From NCBI GenBank assembly GCA_001692895.1, contig KV748238.1:62001-126000 (forward strand): a DNA stretch of 64,000 nt, given 5' to 3'. Shown piece after piece: positions 29,598 to 41,008 of this stretch. Made by a program: the position numbers and the translations under genes. The notes under the pieces are model-generated. The model worked only from the letters and a program-made list of their open reading frames with translations. It had not been told where the DNA came from and did no database searches. The stretch is from Cenococcum geophilum 1.58 (Eukaryota > Ascomycota > Dothideomycetes > Gloniales > Gloniaceae). Within the stretch, counting starts at the first letter, position 1. Every line of letters begins with the position of its first letter.

Positions 29598-32500
29598 TAA
29601 AGTGCTTTAAAGCTATCTACCTCCTTAAGGTAAGTTAAATAAGCCATATACCGTTTAGGTAGCCTCTTTAATTACTTACCCTTTATAATATTATCTTCCT
29701 TAACGGCTGCGCCGTCTTTATCCTATAAGTTATCCTCTATAGGTACATATTTATAATGCGGTCGTTAACGGGTGGAGGGAGCGGAGGAGCTTAAGGATTC
29801 TTTAGTAGGAATTAATTAAGGTTCTAGCGTCTTATCTAGGGTAGGTAGAAAATCGTCCTTTAAGGTTTATAAGCTTACTACGTTATTATCTTAATTAGTT
29901 ACTTAGTTTTAATTTCCACCGGAATCTACCTATTAATTTCTATTATTATCCACTTAAATCTTATCTAAAGTCTCATCGTCCTTATCTAACGTTTTATTAA
30001 GCTCTTTCTAAAGCGTCCTGCTAACTTATAATATATTAATTACTTCCAAAATTTAATTAGCGCGTTTACGGAGTAGATTCGCGAGATTTAGCTAATTATT
30101 GTTATAGAGCAACTGCTTATTAAATATTACGTCTCTTGTTTAAATTACCTTTTTTTCGCTAGGTATATAGACCCTAAAGATATTTGTTGACTAGTACCTA
30201 ACTAAGTATTTAATATAAGCCCTTAGCTTAAGCTTTCGAGTGCGCGGAAGGTTATATTTAAGTGGGTAAGCTCTATAGCCGTATATACATAGATAAGCTA
30301 TATTTGGTTTTAATGGCGAGAGCCCTAGTGCTAACTAAAGCTTTTTAAAAGGTATTATCTAGTCAAGCTAGGCGTTCGGTGTCCTATTAATTAGATACGC
30401 TATAGCTCTAATAATCTCTAGCTAGAGCTCTTTTGGTAATCAAGCTTCAATTTATATACAACGAGACTTAATAATAATTACCCCCCTAAAACGTTTAGCA
30501 GAACCGTTCTAAGGTTTCGTATATAGGGCCGATTGCTCCACCATAATTCCTTCTTGGGCCGCCTAACTAAAGAAGTCGCCGCTAAGGGAGGTTTCGCCAT
30601 CGATTCGGATAACCCTAATCTTCTAATTATATCGACGCTTTACCCTATTCAAATATCTTATAATTGCTGGGGTCGTTAACGACTTTTAGGCAAAGGTCTC
30701 TACCTTATTTATTCGTAAGAATTCGTTAAAGAAATGTATCGTCTAATTGTAACCGTTATACGCCACGATCTCTAGAAATAGGTTGATATGCACTTAGTAG
30801 AAGGGCCTGGTTGCCTTATCTATAGGTGCTCTTCTTGATACAATTTCGTAAGCCTTGCTGACAGCACAGGTCTTACAGTCGATTGTCGTTAGTCCTCAAA
30901 GCTTCGCACCACCTACCTCCTGGAGTAGATGCTTAATTGCTTTAGGTGCTGCATAACCTAGTCTCTTATGCTAAAGCCTTCCTGCTACTTCCTAATTAGG
31001 AAGGGGGTCTCGCGATTAGATTGTAAATAAGGCCTTTAGTTTATTATATTTAAGCGTGTTTTAGTTACAATGTTACCCGTAATAGGTAAACGTCTTACAA
31101 TCGTCTTTGTGATATAGTAGGTTCTTTTTATTATCCCACTATATGTTCTTATCGTTGAACCTATCTAGACAGGCCAAATTTATATAGAACGCCGGTATAT
31201 ACGCTGCGTTAGCTAGTAGGATCCTCTTAGGGCCTACTAGCGTCTAGATTATAACTGCTGCTATCCCTATGCCCTTAACCGGATCTAGGCCCGTTTTGGC
31301 GTATATGAAGTTATTACTTAGTTAGAGCTTATTGACGAATCTCGATTAATCGTTAATAACGTATATCGTGGTTCCGTTGTTAAAAATTACGCTATTACAC
31401 AGCTTATAGTTAGAACCTATGTTATAGGCGCCCACCTAGTATACGGCGAAGATACTGTAGTTGTCTTCCTTTTGACTTCTGTCTAGGCTCCGTACAGCTT
31501 CCTTTTATAGAGCTTCCTTGCCTAAAGCCTCCTTCCTTATCTTCTTAATTTTTGACTTAGTCTAATCTAATACGCTTATAATCCTTTCCTCAATCTTTAT
31601 AGCCGTGGCTTTATCTAATTTCTAGTCTTTTAATCGAACTGATTCGTTAATATAAGGATACTCCGGAAACTAGTAAACATCTCCGCAGTAGCACGGTAGG
31701 GCGTCTTTCTTCTTTAACATTCTAGATAGTGTAGTAGGGGCCTTGTCCTTAGGAGCCTTGTTCTTAGGAGCCTCATCTTTATAAGCTCCGTTAATTAACT
31801 CGCCTTAGAAGCCTACTATATTAGCACTAAGCTAATCTCTTCTCTTTTAGGCAGTCTCTATTCGTTAATAGTTCCGATATATTTCAACTAGTTGATCTAT
31901 AGATATTATCTGGTTACTAGCCCAGTTATATTTATTAAATTTAACCATCCACGTTAAAGCCTAGTTTAGTAATGCTAGCTTTATAGCCAGCAGAAAGTCT
32001 CTAATCGCTTAGTCGCCGTCTACATCTAGCAATTTAATCTTTTTGCAGTTATTATATGTCTTCTCCCACTGCTATAACCAGGCCTCAAAGTTCTAGTTCT
32101 TTGGGCCCTTTTTAACCTTCACATATTAAGTGGATAGGTACAGCTCTCGTACTATATCGGTGGGGGCAACTCTCTCCTTAAGAGCCACCAGTGTGTTATA
32201 TACTAAGTCGATACCCAGTATATAGGTATTAAGGTTCCTAACCACTATACCGGTAATGTAGCTTCGTAGGGAGGTTAAAGCTGCCTTCTACTTCTTATAT
32301 TCCTTCTCTACTACCTTATACCTCTTACGGAGAATTTAAAGCTCGTCCTTCTCGTCCTTAGAGAGAGCTGTATATAAGGTCGTTCCTGTCTTTATATCTT
32401 AAGGCCTAGGAAAGACTGGTTTAAGTAAACGGGGCAACTGATCCTGTTTGGTTAAGGGGTCAACGTATTCCCATACGTCTCCTGTTTAAGCTTAAAGCCT

Positions 32501-32640
32501 AATAAGGTTAATCTATTCATCCCAATCAGCTTAGTTTAATAATATCACCGTTATGGTGACAGCTTGGGTAGCTTAAGAAGTTATATTAAAAGGTGCTTGC
32601 AAGGACAAATGAAGTATTTAATAAGGGGTACGATTAATTA
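29598..32640 (-). pseudogene. Copia gag-protease-integrase region
   Basis: On the minus strand, about 31000-30840 reads HKRLGYAAPKAIKHLLQEV, then TTIDCKTCAVSKAYEIVSR, a GAG-pre-integrase domain; about 30620-30500 reads IDGETSLSGDFFS followed by AQEGIMVEQSALYT, the integrase core; about 31420-31200 reads NNGTTIYVINDQSRFV, a protease site with the catalytic Asp changed to Asn. The region 32600-31750 is Gag by position. Many TAG/TAA codons. Confidence 0.78.
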
Positions 32641-32681
32641 AATTAATAGGTGCAATATGGTAAGTCACCCGGGCTTATAAC

Positions 32682-33094
32682 TGTTGATTGGTAGTCCGTG
32701 CACCGATGAGTAAGTAAAGAATAAGGACTCTGTCTATTTAACTATGAAGAAAAGAAGCTATTTATATATGAGGTAGATGTCTGAAATAGGAAAGGGAGGG
32801 GGGGTATGTGTTAATCGGAAGTCCGTGCACTGATTGTGAGAAAAGAAGAACTCGTGTCGATTGATCTATGAAGAAAAAGAGGCTATATATACATAAGGTA
32901 GATGCAGGTACAGGGGGGGGGGTACGTCATAGGGAGTCGGTGACTGAGTCGGCGACCGAGTCAAGGGGTAGGTAACTGAGTCGGCGGCATGACACCCGAC
33001 TCAGGTCGACAGTATGTAACTGAAACGGGGGTAGTAGTACACCCGAAATGAGAACAAGGATAGGGTAATAGGCTAAATTCAACCTGAATTGACA
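32682..33094 (-). repeat. Copia LTR, right (5') copy, with internal insertion
   Basis: TGTTGATTGG to GAATTGACA, 413 bp because a 203-bp solo LTR plus a 5-bp duplication is inserted after GGGGTATG. Without it the length matches the 205-bp left LTR. Confidence 0.87.
32809..33011 (-). mobile_element. Solo LTR of a related Copia family
   Basis: 203 bp from TGTTAATCGGAAGTCCGTG to GGTCGACA, flanked by GTATG on both sides (32804-32808 and 33012-33016). Its first 130 bp resemble the host LTR, so it comes from a sister family. Its right end carries GTCGGTGACTGAGTCGG-type repeats absent from the host LTR. Confidence 0.85.
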
Positions 33095-33099
33095 ACTAG

Positions 33100-33261
33100 T
33101 TCCTTATTTATACGCTTACTTCCTTATCCACTAAGCTTACTTTTCTTTTCTTTAATTATTTAATTAATTTTATATAAGCTAGTTATAAAGACAATAGTAT
33201 TAAGCTAAACTAAGTTTTAGTAGAATCCTATGGCGCTAATATAGCAAATATTAACTAGTAA
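33100..33261 (-). pseudogene. Gypsy-D fragment between protease and RT
   Basis: Minus-strand reading gives LLVNICYISAIGFY and LNTIVFITSLYKIN, then INKEL, a stretch that fungal Gypsy polyproteins carry just before the YRDFADVFSK block. It continues into 25023-24106 across the Copia insertion. Confidence 0.6.
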
Positions 33262-33508
33262 TGTAGTGGGGTAAAATGGGCCACTACTTTGGGCCTTGGC
33301 ATTTTCCTGTATATATTAAGCCTTCGGCTTCCTTCCTTCTCCTTATCACGACCTACCGGAATACATTCTTTCTTTTCTTCTTACTGACTGCTTTCCTACT
33401 GATTAATTACGACTGACGACCGACCGACCAACCGACCGACCAACCGACCGACAGACAGACAGACAGTACTAAGACTTTCCTATCTAAGAGTGGTCGTACC
33501 CTCCCATA
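33262..33508 (+). repeat. Left LTR of 6.5-kb element (247 bp)
   Basis: It includes a CCGACCGACCAACCGACC-type tetranucleotide run followed by CAGACAGACAGAC. The same run, slightly different in length, is in the right copy. Confidence 0.9.
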
Positions 33509-33839
33509 TATTTTATGGCATTCCACATAGGGACGACGGCAAGCTCTTTGGATTAGAAGTCTGGCATTCTACACACAACTATATACACAGGAGATACGCA
33601 GGAATATACTACAGCTACAAAAGAACCACCAGCTGCAGAAGAACGACCAGCTGTAGAAAAACCGCCAGCCAGATAGACGAGATAGCAGAACCAGAGAACC
33701 AGAGAACTAGGCAGTATTGGACAGCAAGGAGGAACCAGGCAGTCCCGGAAAAGATAGGACAGCCAAACTCAACGCATAGGCCAAAGAGTGGCAAAAAGGA
33801 GTAGCAAAGGTCTCGGAAAGTTACGTGTAAGGACGTCAA

Positions 33840-35660
33840 GCGAACTAACGAGCTAATTAGACAATGTTAACCGGCGGTCGGAGTTACCTAATATATCTGC
33901 TACCTACGCACGGACATAGCTAGAGCTTTATTAAAGATGCAGAGATAACAAGCTAAGGGCTAATTAATCAGATGGAAACAAGATCTAAGGCATCTAGCGG
34001 TAGAGGAAGTTAGCACTGCCCTTTAGGAACAGAAGAGAGAATACTAAGCAAGGTCGCAAGCACACAAGATCGGGTCTATCCTTAAAAGCTTCCTATTCTA
34101 GCTTAGCTTTATCTTCTTTTAAGTTATCCGGATTATATTAGAGGCAGCTTTAGAGGCATTCCGTAAAGAAGCAGATATAGGCAAGAGCGTAAGGCTTAGC
34201 AGTACCCTACCGCGTAGAGTAACGGTAGGCTAAAACAGACGGACGTATCGAGACCCGGCAGTAGTAGAAGATAGCGATTCTGTGCTCTCCCAGGAAGACC
34301 AACCTCCAGGCGTTAAGAAGCAGCCAGAAGAAACCAAAGCCTATACTTCTTTTACTGAGTATAAACCAAAACTAGGACAGCCATCTAGGACACCACCACC
34401 TTAGGCAGCAATGCAAGCAGACCTACCGCAGCGTTTACTCGTAACACCTAGGGCCGATAACCCTTAGCAAACGAAGGATAGGAGCCGTAAGGACCACCTA
34501 CAAGCTCCCAAGGAAGCTCTAGATGTACCCTATAGCCAGCAGTCAACGGCTTAAGATAGGATCTACATTATGGTCCAGCCTATGCCAGCCCCAGGAACTG
34601 CTGGAACTCCGTACTTTACAGGACAGGACGTGTCACAGTTTATTAAGCAGTACGAGCGACTATACGTCCAACACCACGTAACGAGCAAGGAGAAGCACCA
34701 GGGCCTTCTAGAGTACTGCGATTACTAAATAGGGATGTGGATCCAAAGCTTGCCTAAATTTACAGCTAGCAATTAGACGGAGCTCGTAAGAAAGCTTAGG
34801 GTAGAATACCGAGAAAGTAACCACTTTCAACAAATAGAAACGGTAGAATTCTTAGAAGCCTATGTGCAGCAGTATAGGGACAATCCGCCAAACAGTATAC
34901 GCGAGTACTATAGACAGTTTACGTTAATATCTCAAAAGGTTACGGAGGCAGGTAATCTAGAGAACGGTTAGCAAGGATACTGGTTTATAAAAGGACTTCC
35001 GCTTAAATATTAAAGACACGCCATAGCCAAAACGGGAGCTAATTCAGATAGACAAGAGTCCTTTAACTTCTATCAGTTACTAAGAGCCGTAGAAGACAAA
35101 CTTAGTTCATATAAGGGCGCAGATCATTTGTTAAAAATGGACCCCAAGGACCAGAGCCTTCGTCAGCTGGTTAAACAGTTCCGTAATCAGCAGCCGGTTA
35201 TAAGCAAAGATGCTACCCTTCAACCACCTGCGATCTTTCAGCCAAATAAGACAGCTGACGCCTGTTAAGCCAGCCAGAAAACAGACCTAGTTGGATTAGG
35301 TGTACACGGAGGAGCCCTAATATAGCAGCAGTCACCTACCACAAATCAGGTTACAGTTTAAAGCCTAGCACAAGGATACAGCTTAGCACTAGGATACGAA
35401 GACTGGCAGAACAGCACCCGAGCTCCCTTTGTACCGTAAGACTCTCGACCTCCGCAAGACTCTCGACCTCCGCAGGATTGTCAATATCCGCAGGACCCTC
35501 GATATCCGCAAGATTCTACTGCCTTTGGACGACCGCAGCGGGACGCACGGGGTTAGCAAGGTACGCGAGGGCAAGGCTAGCGGACCTGTTTTGGATGCGG
35601 AGGAAGTCACCGTTTCACCGAGCACGAATGTTAAGGCTTAAAGGATCTTATTCGGCAAGG
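33840..35660 (+). pseudogene. Gag of 6.5-kb LTR element, RIP-mutated
   Basis: The plus-strand frame reads AGTPYFTGQDVSQFIKQYER near 34600, then LVRKLRVEYRESNHFQQIE, EAYVQQYRDNPPNSIREYY and FTLISQKV, then a Pro/Gln-rich stretch with repeated PPQDSR/YPQDPR units at about 35440-35520 and a zinc-knuckle-like CFGCGGSHRFTEHEC near 35600. Stops are TAG/TAA, mostly at former CAG/CAA. The knuckle spacing (C-x2-C-x3-H-x6-C) departs from the canonical C-x2-C-x4-H-x4-C. Confidence 0.75.
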
Positions 35661-36129
35661 ATTTGTACATCTGTCTAATCGAGGAAGGCTAGTAGCGGGG
35701 ACGCGTAATCGGCCTGGACCTGTACTTCCGTGGCTCGGCAATGAAGGACGATTGAAAGGTATTAAGAACTGGCTCCGTACGTACCAAGGAGCAGACCTAG
35801 ACAGACCAAGGAAAGAACAGACGTAGCAGCGGGCCTTCCATAACGGAGCAGCGCTAAAGATCAGTGACGAGAAAAGTACGAACTGGGGGGACTACTATCA
35901 AAATCGCATAACCTTTAGAGACAGCAGGACAGCCACTAAGCCGCAGGAGAATAATGTACAACCAGGAGATTACATACAGATTAGGTCACAGCCTACGAAT
36001 AAGACAGCTGAAGCTAGGGAGGACTACTATCAGAATCGTCCGACCCTTGGAGACGGTCATTGGAGACGGACGCTTAAAGCCATTAATCCGCAGCAGGCTC
36101 CGCAGGAGGTGTAGGATGTTCGACTAGGG

Positions 36130-36160
36130 GACAGTCAAGTTCTAAGGTGGGGGAGGGGAC
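36130..36160 (+). other. Internal polypurine-tract-like site
   Basis: TTCTAAGGTGGGGGAGG at about 36133-36150 duplicates the tract before the right LTR (39514-39529). Each is preceded by a small hairpin with AGGGGAC in its loop (GACT/AGTC here, TAGAACGTT/AACGTTCTA at 39492). Confidence 0.65.
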
Positions 36161-36316
36161 GCGGGTAACGGCTGTATAAAAGATTTCTATTTGTCTGTTT
36201 AATTACTGTATTTCCTAAAGCTCCTTTCTTGTTTACTTTCTTGGTTGCGACGCGTTAAGATGTGTCGAGACGACCTACTGCAAAGATGTCAGTTCAGCTC
36301 ACCGCCTGTCACCGAG

Positions 36317-36359
36317 CCAATAGCGATTTTCCATCCCGGGGATGGAAAATCCTGATTGG
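36317..36359. repeat. 43-bp foldback, copy A
   Basis: CCAAT at the left and ATTGG at the right enclose GATTTTCCATCC / GGATGGAAAATC around CGG. The same 43-mer with three transitions is at 27398-27440 in another element. Confidence 0.8.
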
Positions 36360-36479
36360 TCCATTCAGCAATAGAGCCGGCAGAACTCTACACCGCCCCT
36401 GGAATTCGACGACGGCTACACGATGAGAACGGATACCAAGAGCCTCAATTGATTGCACAGATACAGAGCCGATTGTACG

Positions 36480-38640
36480 ATGCAGAGCCAGATGCAGAGC
36501 TGCACGTAGAGCCTTGATCGAACGACTGCACGGAAGCCTTAATCAATCAAATGACTGCACAGAAGCCACGGTCAGTCAAGGAATCAAACCAAGCCAGAGC
36601 CTCAATACCAGCACGTCACGTCACTGAATCGAATCAGTCGAATGTCGTCAAATTAGAGCCTCCGACCGGGCCGACCTTATTCCTTATTCAAACGGCGAAT
36701 GATCGCAGCACGACTGTCACTGCCATCCGAATTCAGTACAGCGCCAGCTGCACGACGAGAACAGACACCGCGGCAAGGAAGGGACCTACGCAAAGGCAAC
36801 AGCACAATATCAGTGACAAAGCACCGCGTGCCTAAGCCATCTTCATGCAACTGAAGACAGGACCGAGCCGTATCTAGCTGAGCTAGTGAAGGGCCTTATC
36901 AAGGATTACAAGGGGAGCAGGAATTGGACGCACAGGAGCCAGCATTTTTCCTCAGAGGTCGTCTTAACAAAGGACTGCATCGCGGACATAAAGACAAGGG
37001 ATATGCGACGGAGGTAGTTACAACAGCCGAGAAGCTGCCACCGGATGGCTTCAAAGATATTAAGGATAGCTTAGGCGAAGCGCAGAGCCAGCAGGACAAG
37101 GACAAAGAAACTAGAAGCAGAAGACTATCCTAAGAAGGCTCTTAAGCCGGAAGAAGATCAAGGACACGTGAGCGTACTGCCAGCAGCGAGGGCAAAGGAG
37201 CAGCCGTAAAGGCCTAAGATGCGCCGAAGAAGCTAAGTGCAAAGACGGCCCAGAAAGAGAAGAAAGCAGCTATCAAGGACGTCCCAGAAAAGCACTAGGC
37301 CTGTTGTAGTGGTTCAGAGGAAGCTACCGTTAGTGCTCGCAAAGAAGGAAGTCTCAAGACAGGTCTCTGGATTGGACGCCTGGAGGACACTGAGAGCCCT
37401 GATTATACGATGCGGAGCCTTGATCGACTGCATAGATACAAGGTTTTGACCGAACGACTGCACAGCCAGAGCCTTGATCAATTGTCCGCAGATGTAGAGC
37501 CTACGGATGCGAAGCCTTGACCGATCGTACGTCTGCACGGAGCTTGACCGAACGCCTACGGGTGCAGAGCCTAGGTCGCACGTACAGCAGAAGACACCTT
37601 GAATCAAGCCAGAGCCTCAGTCAAGTCAGATCAACTAGAGCTTTCAGTCGGGCCGACCTAGTACCCTATTTGAACGTCAGTCAATCGTACGTTGTCGCAG
37701 CCAGATCGCAACAGTCACCCGTCGCCGTCCAGTCAGACGTCTTCGACCAGCAGTCAAAGATGCATCACCGCAGACAGCAGAGCAGGCAAGCACTAGGCCT
37801 AATCAGGAAACCAGCACACGGCCGACAGAACATCAGAAATACGGTCAATCAACGTCTTGGAGCTGCTGCGAGAGCCTCCCCCTTTAACCCCCCCTTTACT
37901 GATCGATTGCCGCTCGTCTCGACGCCCGCGGATCAGTTAACCAGAACGATCTTTCCTACAGTCACAGATACGGAGCTTCACACGGAGTCTACGGATATAG
38001 AGTATACAAGTGCAGAGCCTTGATTGGACAACAGTACGGCAGCTTGACTGGACGTCTATATATGCGAAGCCTCGATCGAACGGCAGATGCGGAGCCTTGA
38101 CCGATCGTACGTCTACACGGAAGTTTTGATCAATTGCCTACGGATGCAGAGCCTCAGTCGTACAAGCAGCAGAAGACACCTTGACTCAAGCCAGGGCCTC
38201 ATCAAATCTTGATCAGCTGAACGCCGTCTCCGCATTCAAATCAGGACAGTCAGAGCTTTCGACCGGGCCGACTTTCTACCCTAATCGAACGACCGAACGA
38301 TCAGTTGCAGCACGTCGTCGCCGACCAATTAGACAGTCGTCCAGCAGTCAAATCAAGCATGCAGACACGCACGCAGACACTAGGCCTGTATAGGAAATCA
38401 GTACACGGTTGGTAGATCATAGGAAGCATCGCCAGTCGACGTTTTAGAGCCGGACGCAGACACGGACGCAGACGCAGACTATGCAATGTAGAGCTACTGA
38501 TGCACAGCCGAATGCACAGCTAGGCGCACAGTCAGGTGCAGAGCGATGCGGACGTAAAGCTTGATGATGCAGGGCCTGATGCAAAGCCACGGACAGAGCC
38601 TTAATTGAGAGCTGTGTACGATACAGACTGATGCAGGCTG
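36480..38640 (+). repeat. Imperfect long repeats in the non-coding half of the 6.5-kb element
   Basis: Units of roughly 600-900 bp recur about three times. Landmarks are CGGGCCGACCT/TTT preceded by GAGC(T/C)T at about 36665, 37645 and 38262; ACTAGGCCT at 37793 and 38380; and many copies of GCAGAGCCTTGATCGAACG-like and GACGCAGAC-like motifs. GC content is normal here and RIP-type TA enrichment is absent. A frame at 36924-37133 reads somewhat like protein but matches nothing I know. Confidence 0.65.
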
Positions 38641-38719
38641 AATGCAGAGTCTTGATATCAAACGACCAGCCGAACCATCAAGTCGGGTCACAGCCTCTGC
38701 CATCTTAATTGACTGCCCT

Positions 38720-39480
38720 ACCGCCGCCGCCGCTACTGCCACTATTCCGTCTGGCTATTTTGTCTCTACTGTCTCGACCAACTGCCGTCTCTACTATTCT
38801 AGATCTGTACCGTTGCTAGATCTATTTTACTGCTAGATCTGCTGGATCTGCTACGCTACCCAACTGTTCCGACCGACCTGCTCTAGGCCTAACGCTATTT
38901 CAACTGTCCTACTGCTACTGTCTTAGACTGACCGCTCCGCTCTACTGTCTCAACCTACCATTCTACCGCCGCCGTCCCAACTGACTGCTACCAATCTGTG
39001 CTACTATTGCCGACCAACTGTTCTACTGCTACTGCTACTGCTGTTCCAACCAGCCATTCTACTGCTGCTGTTCGACCGTTCCGCTTCTACTATTTCGATT
39101 ATCTACTGCCGACCGACTGCTACCGACCGTCCTGCTACCGAGGGTTCTACTATTAAAAGTTCTACTGCCAGATGTCCTACTGCTTGCTACACGGACCAAG
39201 TTCTTCTACCAACTGTTCTATTACTGACCGTTCTGCTACTAACTATTCCGTTTTATTTTACTGCGCCAAGTATCTACTTTTATTACTGTTTCTGCTACCG
39301 TTGCTATTACTACTGTTACTGCTATTACTGCCGCTACTGCCATTACTACTACTGTTATTATTTCTAGCTCGCTGCTGTTTTGGCTACTGTACCTTACTAG
39401 GAGGAAGAGGTTTCCGGCGTTCTTTTAGGGATATGCTTTCCTTTTTCTATTCTGCTTTTGCTATTCCTTTATTTAGCTAT
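38720..39480 (+). repeat. Pyrimidine-rich CTACTG-type low-complexity tract
   Basis: Degenerate CTACTGC/CGACCGACTG repeats grading into CTATTACTG. The poly-leucine frame at 39172-39495 is a by-product. Confidence 0.7.
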
Positions 39481-39530
39481 TCTTTTATAGTATAGAACGT
39501 TAGGGGACAACGTTCTAGGTGGGGGAGGTA

Positions 39531-39773
39531 TGTAGTGGGGTAAAATGGGCCACTGCCTTGGGCCTTGGCATTTTCCTGTATATATTAAGCCTTCGGCTTC
39601 CTTCCTTCTCCTCATCACGACCTACCGGAATACATTATTTCCTTTCTTCTTACTGACTGCTTTCCTACTGATTGATTACGACTGACGACCGACCGACCGA
39701 CCGACCAACCGACCGACAGACAGACAGACAGCACTGAGACTTTCCTATCTGAGAGTGGTCGTACCCTCCCACA
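39531..39773 (+). repeat. Right LTR of 6.5-kb element (243 bp)
   Basis: It is preceded by the polypurine tract and followed by GTAA, which is also found at 33258-33261. Confidence 0.9.
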
Positions 39774-40203
39774 GTAAAAGGTCCGCTAGTTTTTTTACAA
39801 ATATTTATTAAGTTATATTTTACAGTATAGAGTTTATAGTCTTCCTTAGCTTACGTTCTATTTTCTATAAGTTATCTTTCCTATTTATTAGTTTAGTATA
39901 GCGTCCGATATTCCTAGCTTTCCTTTATAGCTATATAGGGCCTAGGTTCTCTATAGTTAACTTAGCTAGGTTACTACTAGCTTCCTAAGTCTTTAGTATA
40001 GGTAGCGTAATATAGCTAGTTTAGGGGCGATGTAGTATACGGATCCGTTATAGGTTAAGCTATATATCTTTCTTAAAGGCCTAGTCTTTACGTATAGTAT
40101 CTACCTAGTAAATAGTATTAATTTAGGGCCGTGTAAGGTTTTCTATTATAATACTAATTTCTTTTATAAAAGAAGGGGTTGGGGGTAGGGTTTTGGGCTA
40201 AAT
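39774..40203 (-). pseudogene. Gypsy-D fragment downstream of protease
   Basis: A minus-strand frame with only TAG/TAA stops reads NPTPNPFFYKRN then RYIA*PITDPYTTSPLN, the linker after protease in fungal Gypsy polyproteins. It joins the protease at 54957 when the LINE and one copy of its 12-bp duplication are removed. Confidence 0.6.
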
Positions 40204-41008
40204 AAGCCGCCTACTTACCACTATTCACTACATATGCGACCTTACTAAAAGGTGGCGCCGTACTTCCAAACTTACGTATACCCATTTTACCATCAAAAAC
40301 TATTGTTTTTTCTACTCCTAAGACCCAACCCCGCCTACTTAGCAAGCTAGAGGTAGATTTATTCTCCTAATTACCCCCTTTTACCTACGATAGAAGACTT
40401 GGTAAAAGGGGCCCTAGCTTATAAGCGAGGCATAGATAGGAACACTAAAACTACCAAATATAGACTTTTCCTAGGTTTTTCTTCTATAGAAAGTAAAAGC
40501 CTAATAAAATAGGGGGTGTAGGTACTTTTCTGTATCTCCTTTAGTCAGATTTTCCTTAGTAAGAGGAGGATTACCTTTAGGCTTTTCTGCTAGTAAAAGC
40601 CTAACAAGTCCTTTTTTTTAGTAGTTTTTTCTACTTCTAATAGAAAAGAAAATAACTACCCTAGTCTTTTTTAGCTAGTTTTTTTACTACTTTTTAACCT
40701 AATCTTTCTAGAAATCCTCTAGTAGGGTTAGTAAGAAGAAAGGGTATAAAAGGATAGTAAAAACTAGTTAGGCTTTTTGCCTAGTTTTTTACCCCTAGGA
40801 CTAGGAGATAAGAGACCTAAAGAGGTTATTATCTACTGTAAAAACTAGGAAACCCCCCTCTATAAGATGTTAGAGCCTACTAGGCTTAAAAAAAAAACCT
40901 CCTATAGGTAGAGAACCTATAGATATAAGCGAAGGAGAGTTCTAGTCTGCTAATTCTCTTTCTTCTTCTCCTTGCCTATTTAGACAAGATAAAGACAAAG
41001 ATATAGAA

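Larger units (their letters stand above)
25029..33094 (-). mobile_element. Ty1/Copia retrotransposon, RIP-mutated, with nested insertions
   Basis: The ends TGTTGAT and TTGACA (right copy), and the 5-bp duplication ACTAG at 25024-25028 and 33095-33099, define it. Minus-strand order from the right: gag (about 32600-31750), protease (about 31420-31200), GAG-pre-integrase (about 31000-30840), integrase core (about 30820-30440), RT (about 26900-25400), the order diagnostic for Copia. Removing the nested 2.65-kb element and the solo LTR leaves about 5.2 kb, normal for Copia. Nearly every domain has TAG/TAA stops. Confidence 0.88.
33262..39773 (+). mobile_element. Gag-only LTR retrotransposon (6.5 kb) with long non-coding 3' half
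   Basis: LTRs 33262-33508 and 39531-39773 start TGTAGTGGGGT and end CCCTCCCACA (CCCATA in the left copy). GTAA precedes the left LTR and follows the right one. A polypurine tract (AGGTGGGGGAGG) directly precedes the right LTR, so the element is on the plus strand. A gag frame fills about 33840-35640; after it no protease, RT or integrase is detectable in nearly 4 kb. Confidence 0.85.

Noticed and set aside
33400..33475. CCGACCGACC/CAGACAGAC run as a possible telomere-like or origin repeat
   Set aside because: It is a tetranucleotide microsatellite inside both LTR copies of the 6.5-kb element.
39172..39495. Poly-leucine protein
   Set aside because: Encoded by a CTACTG/CTATTA low-complexity tract with no flanking gene structure.
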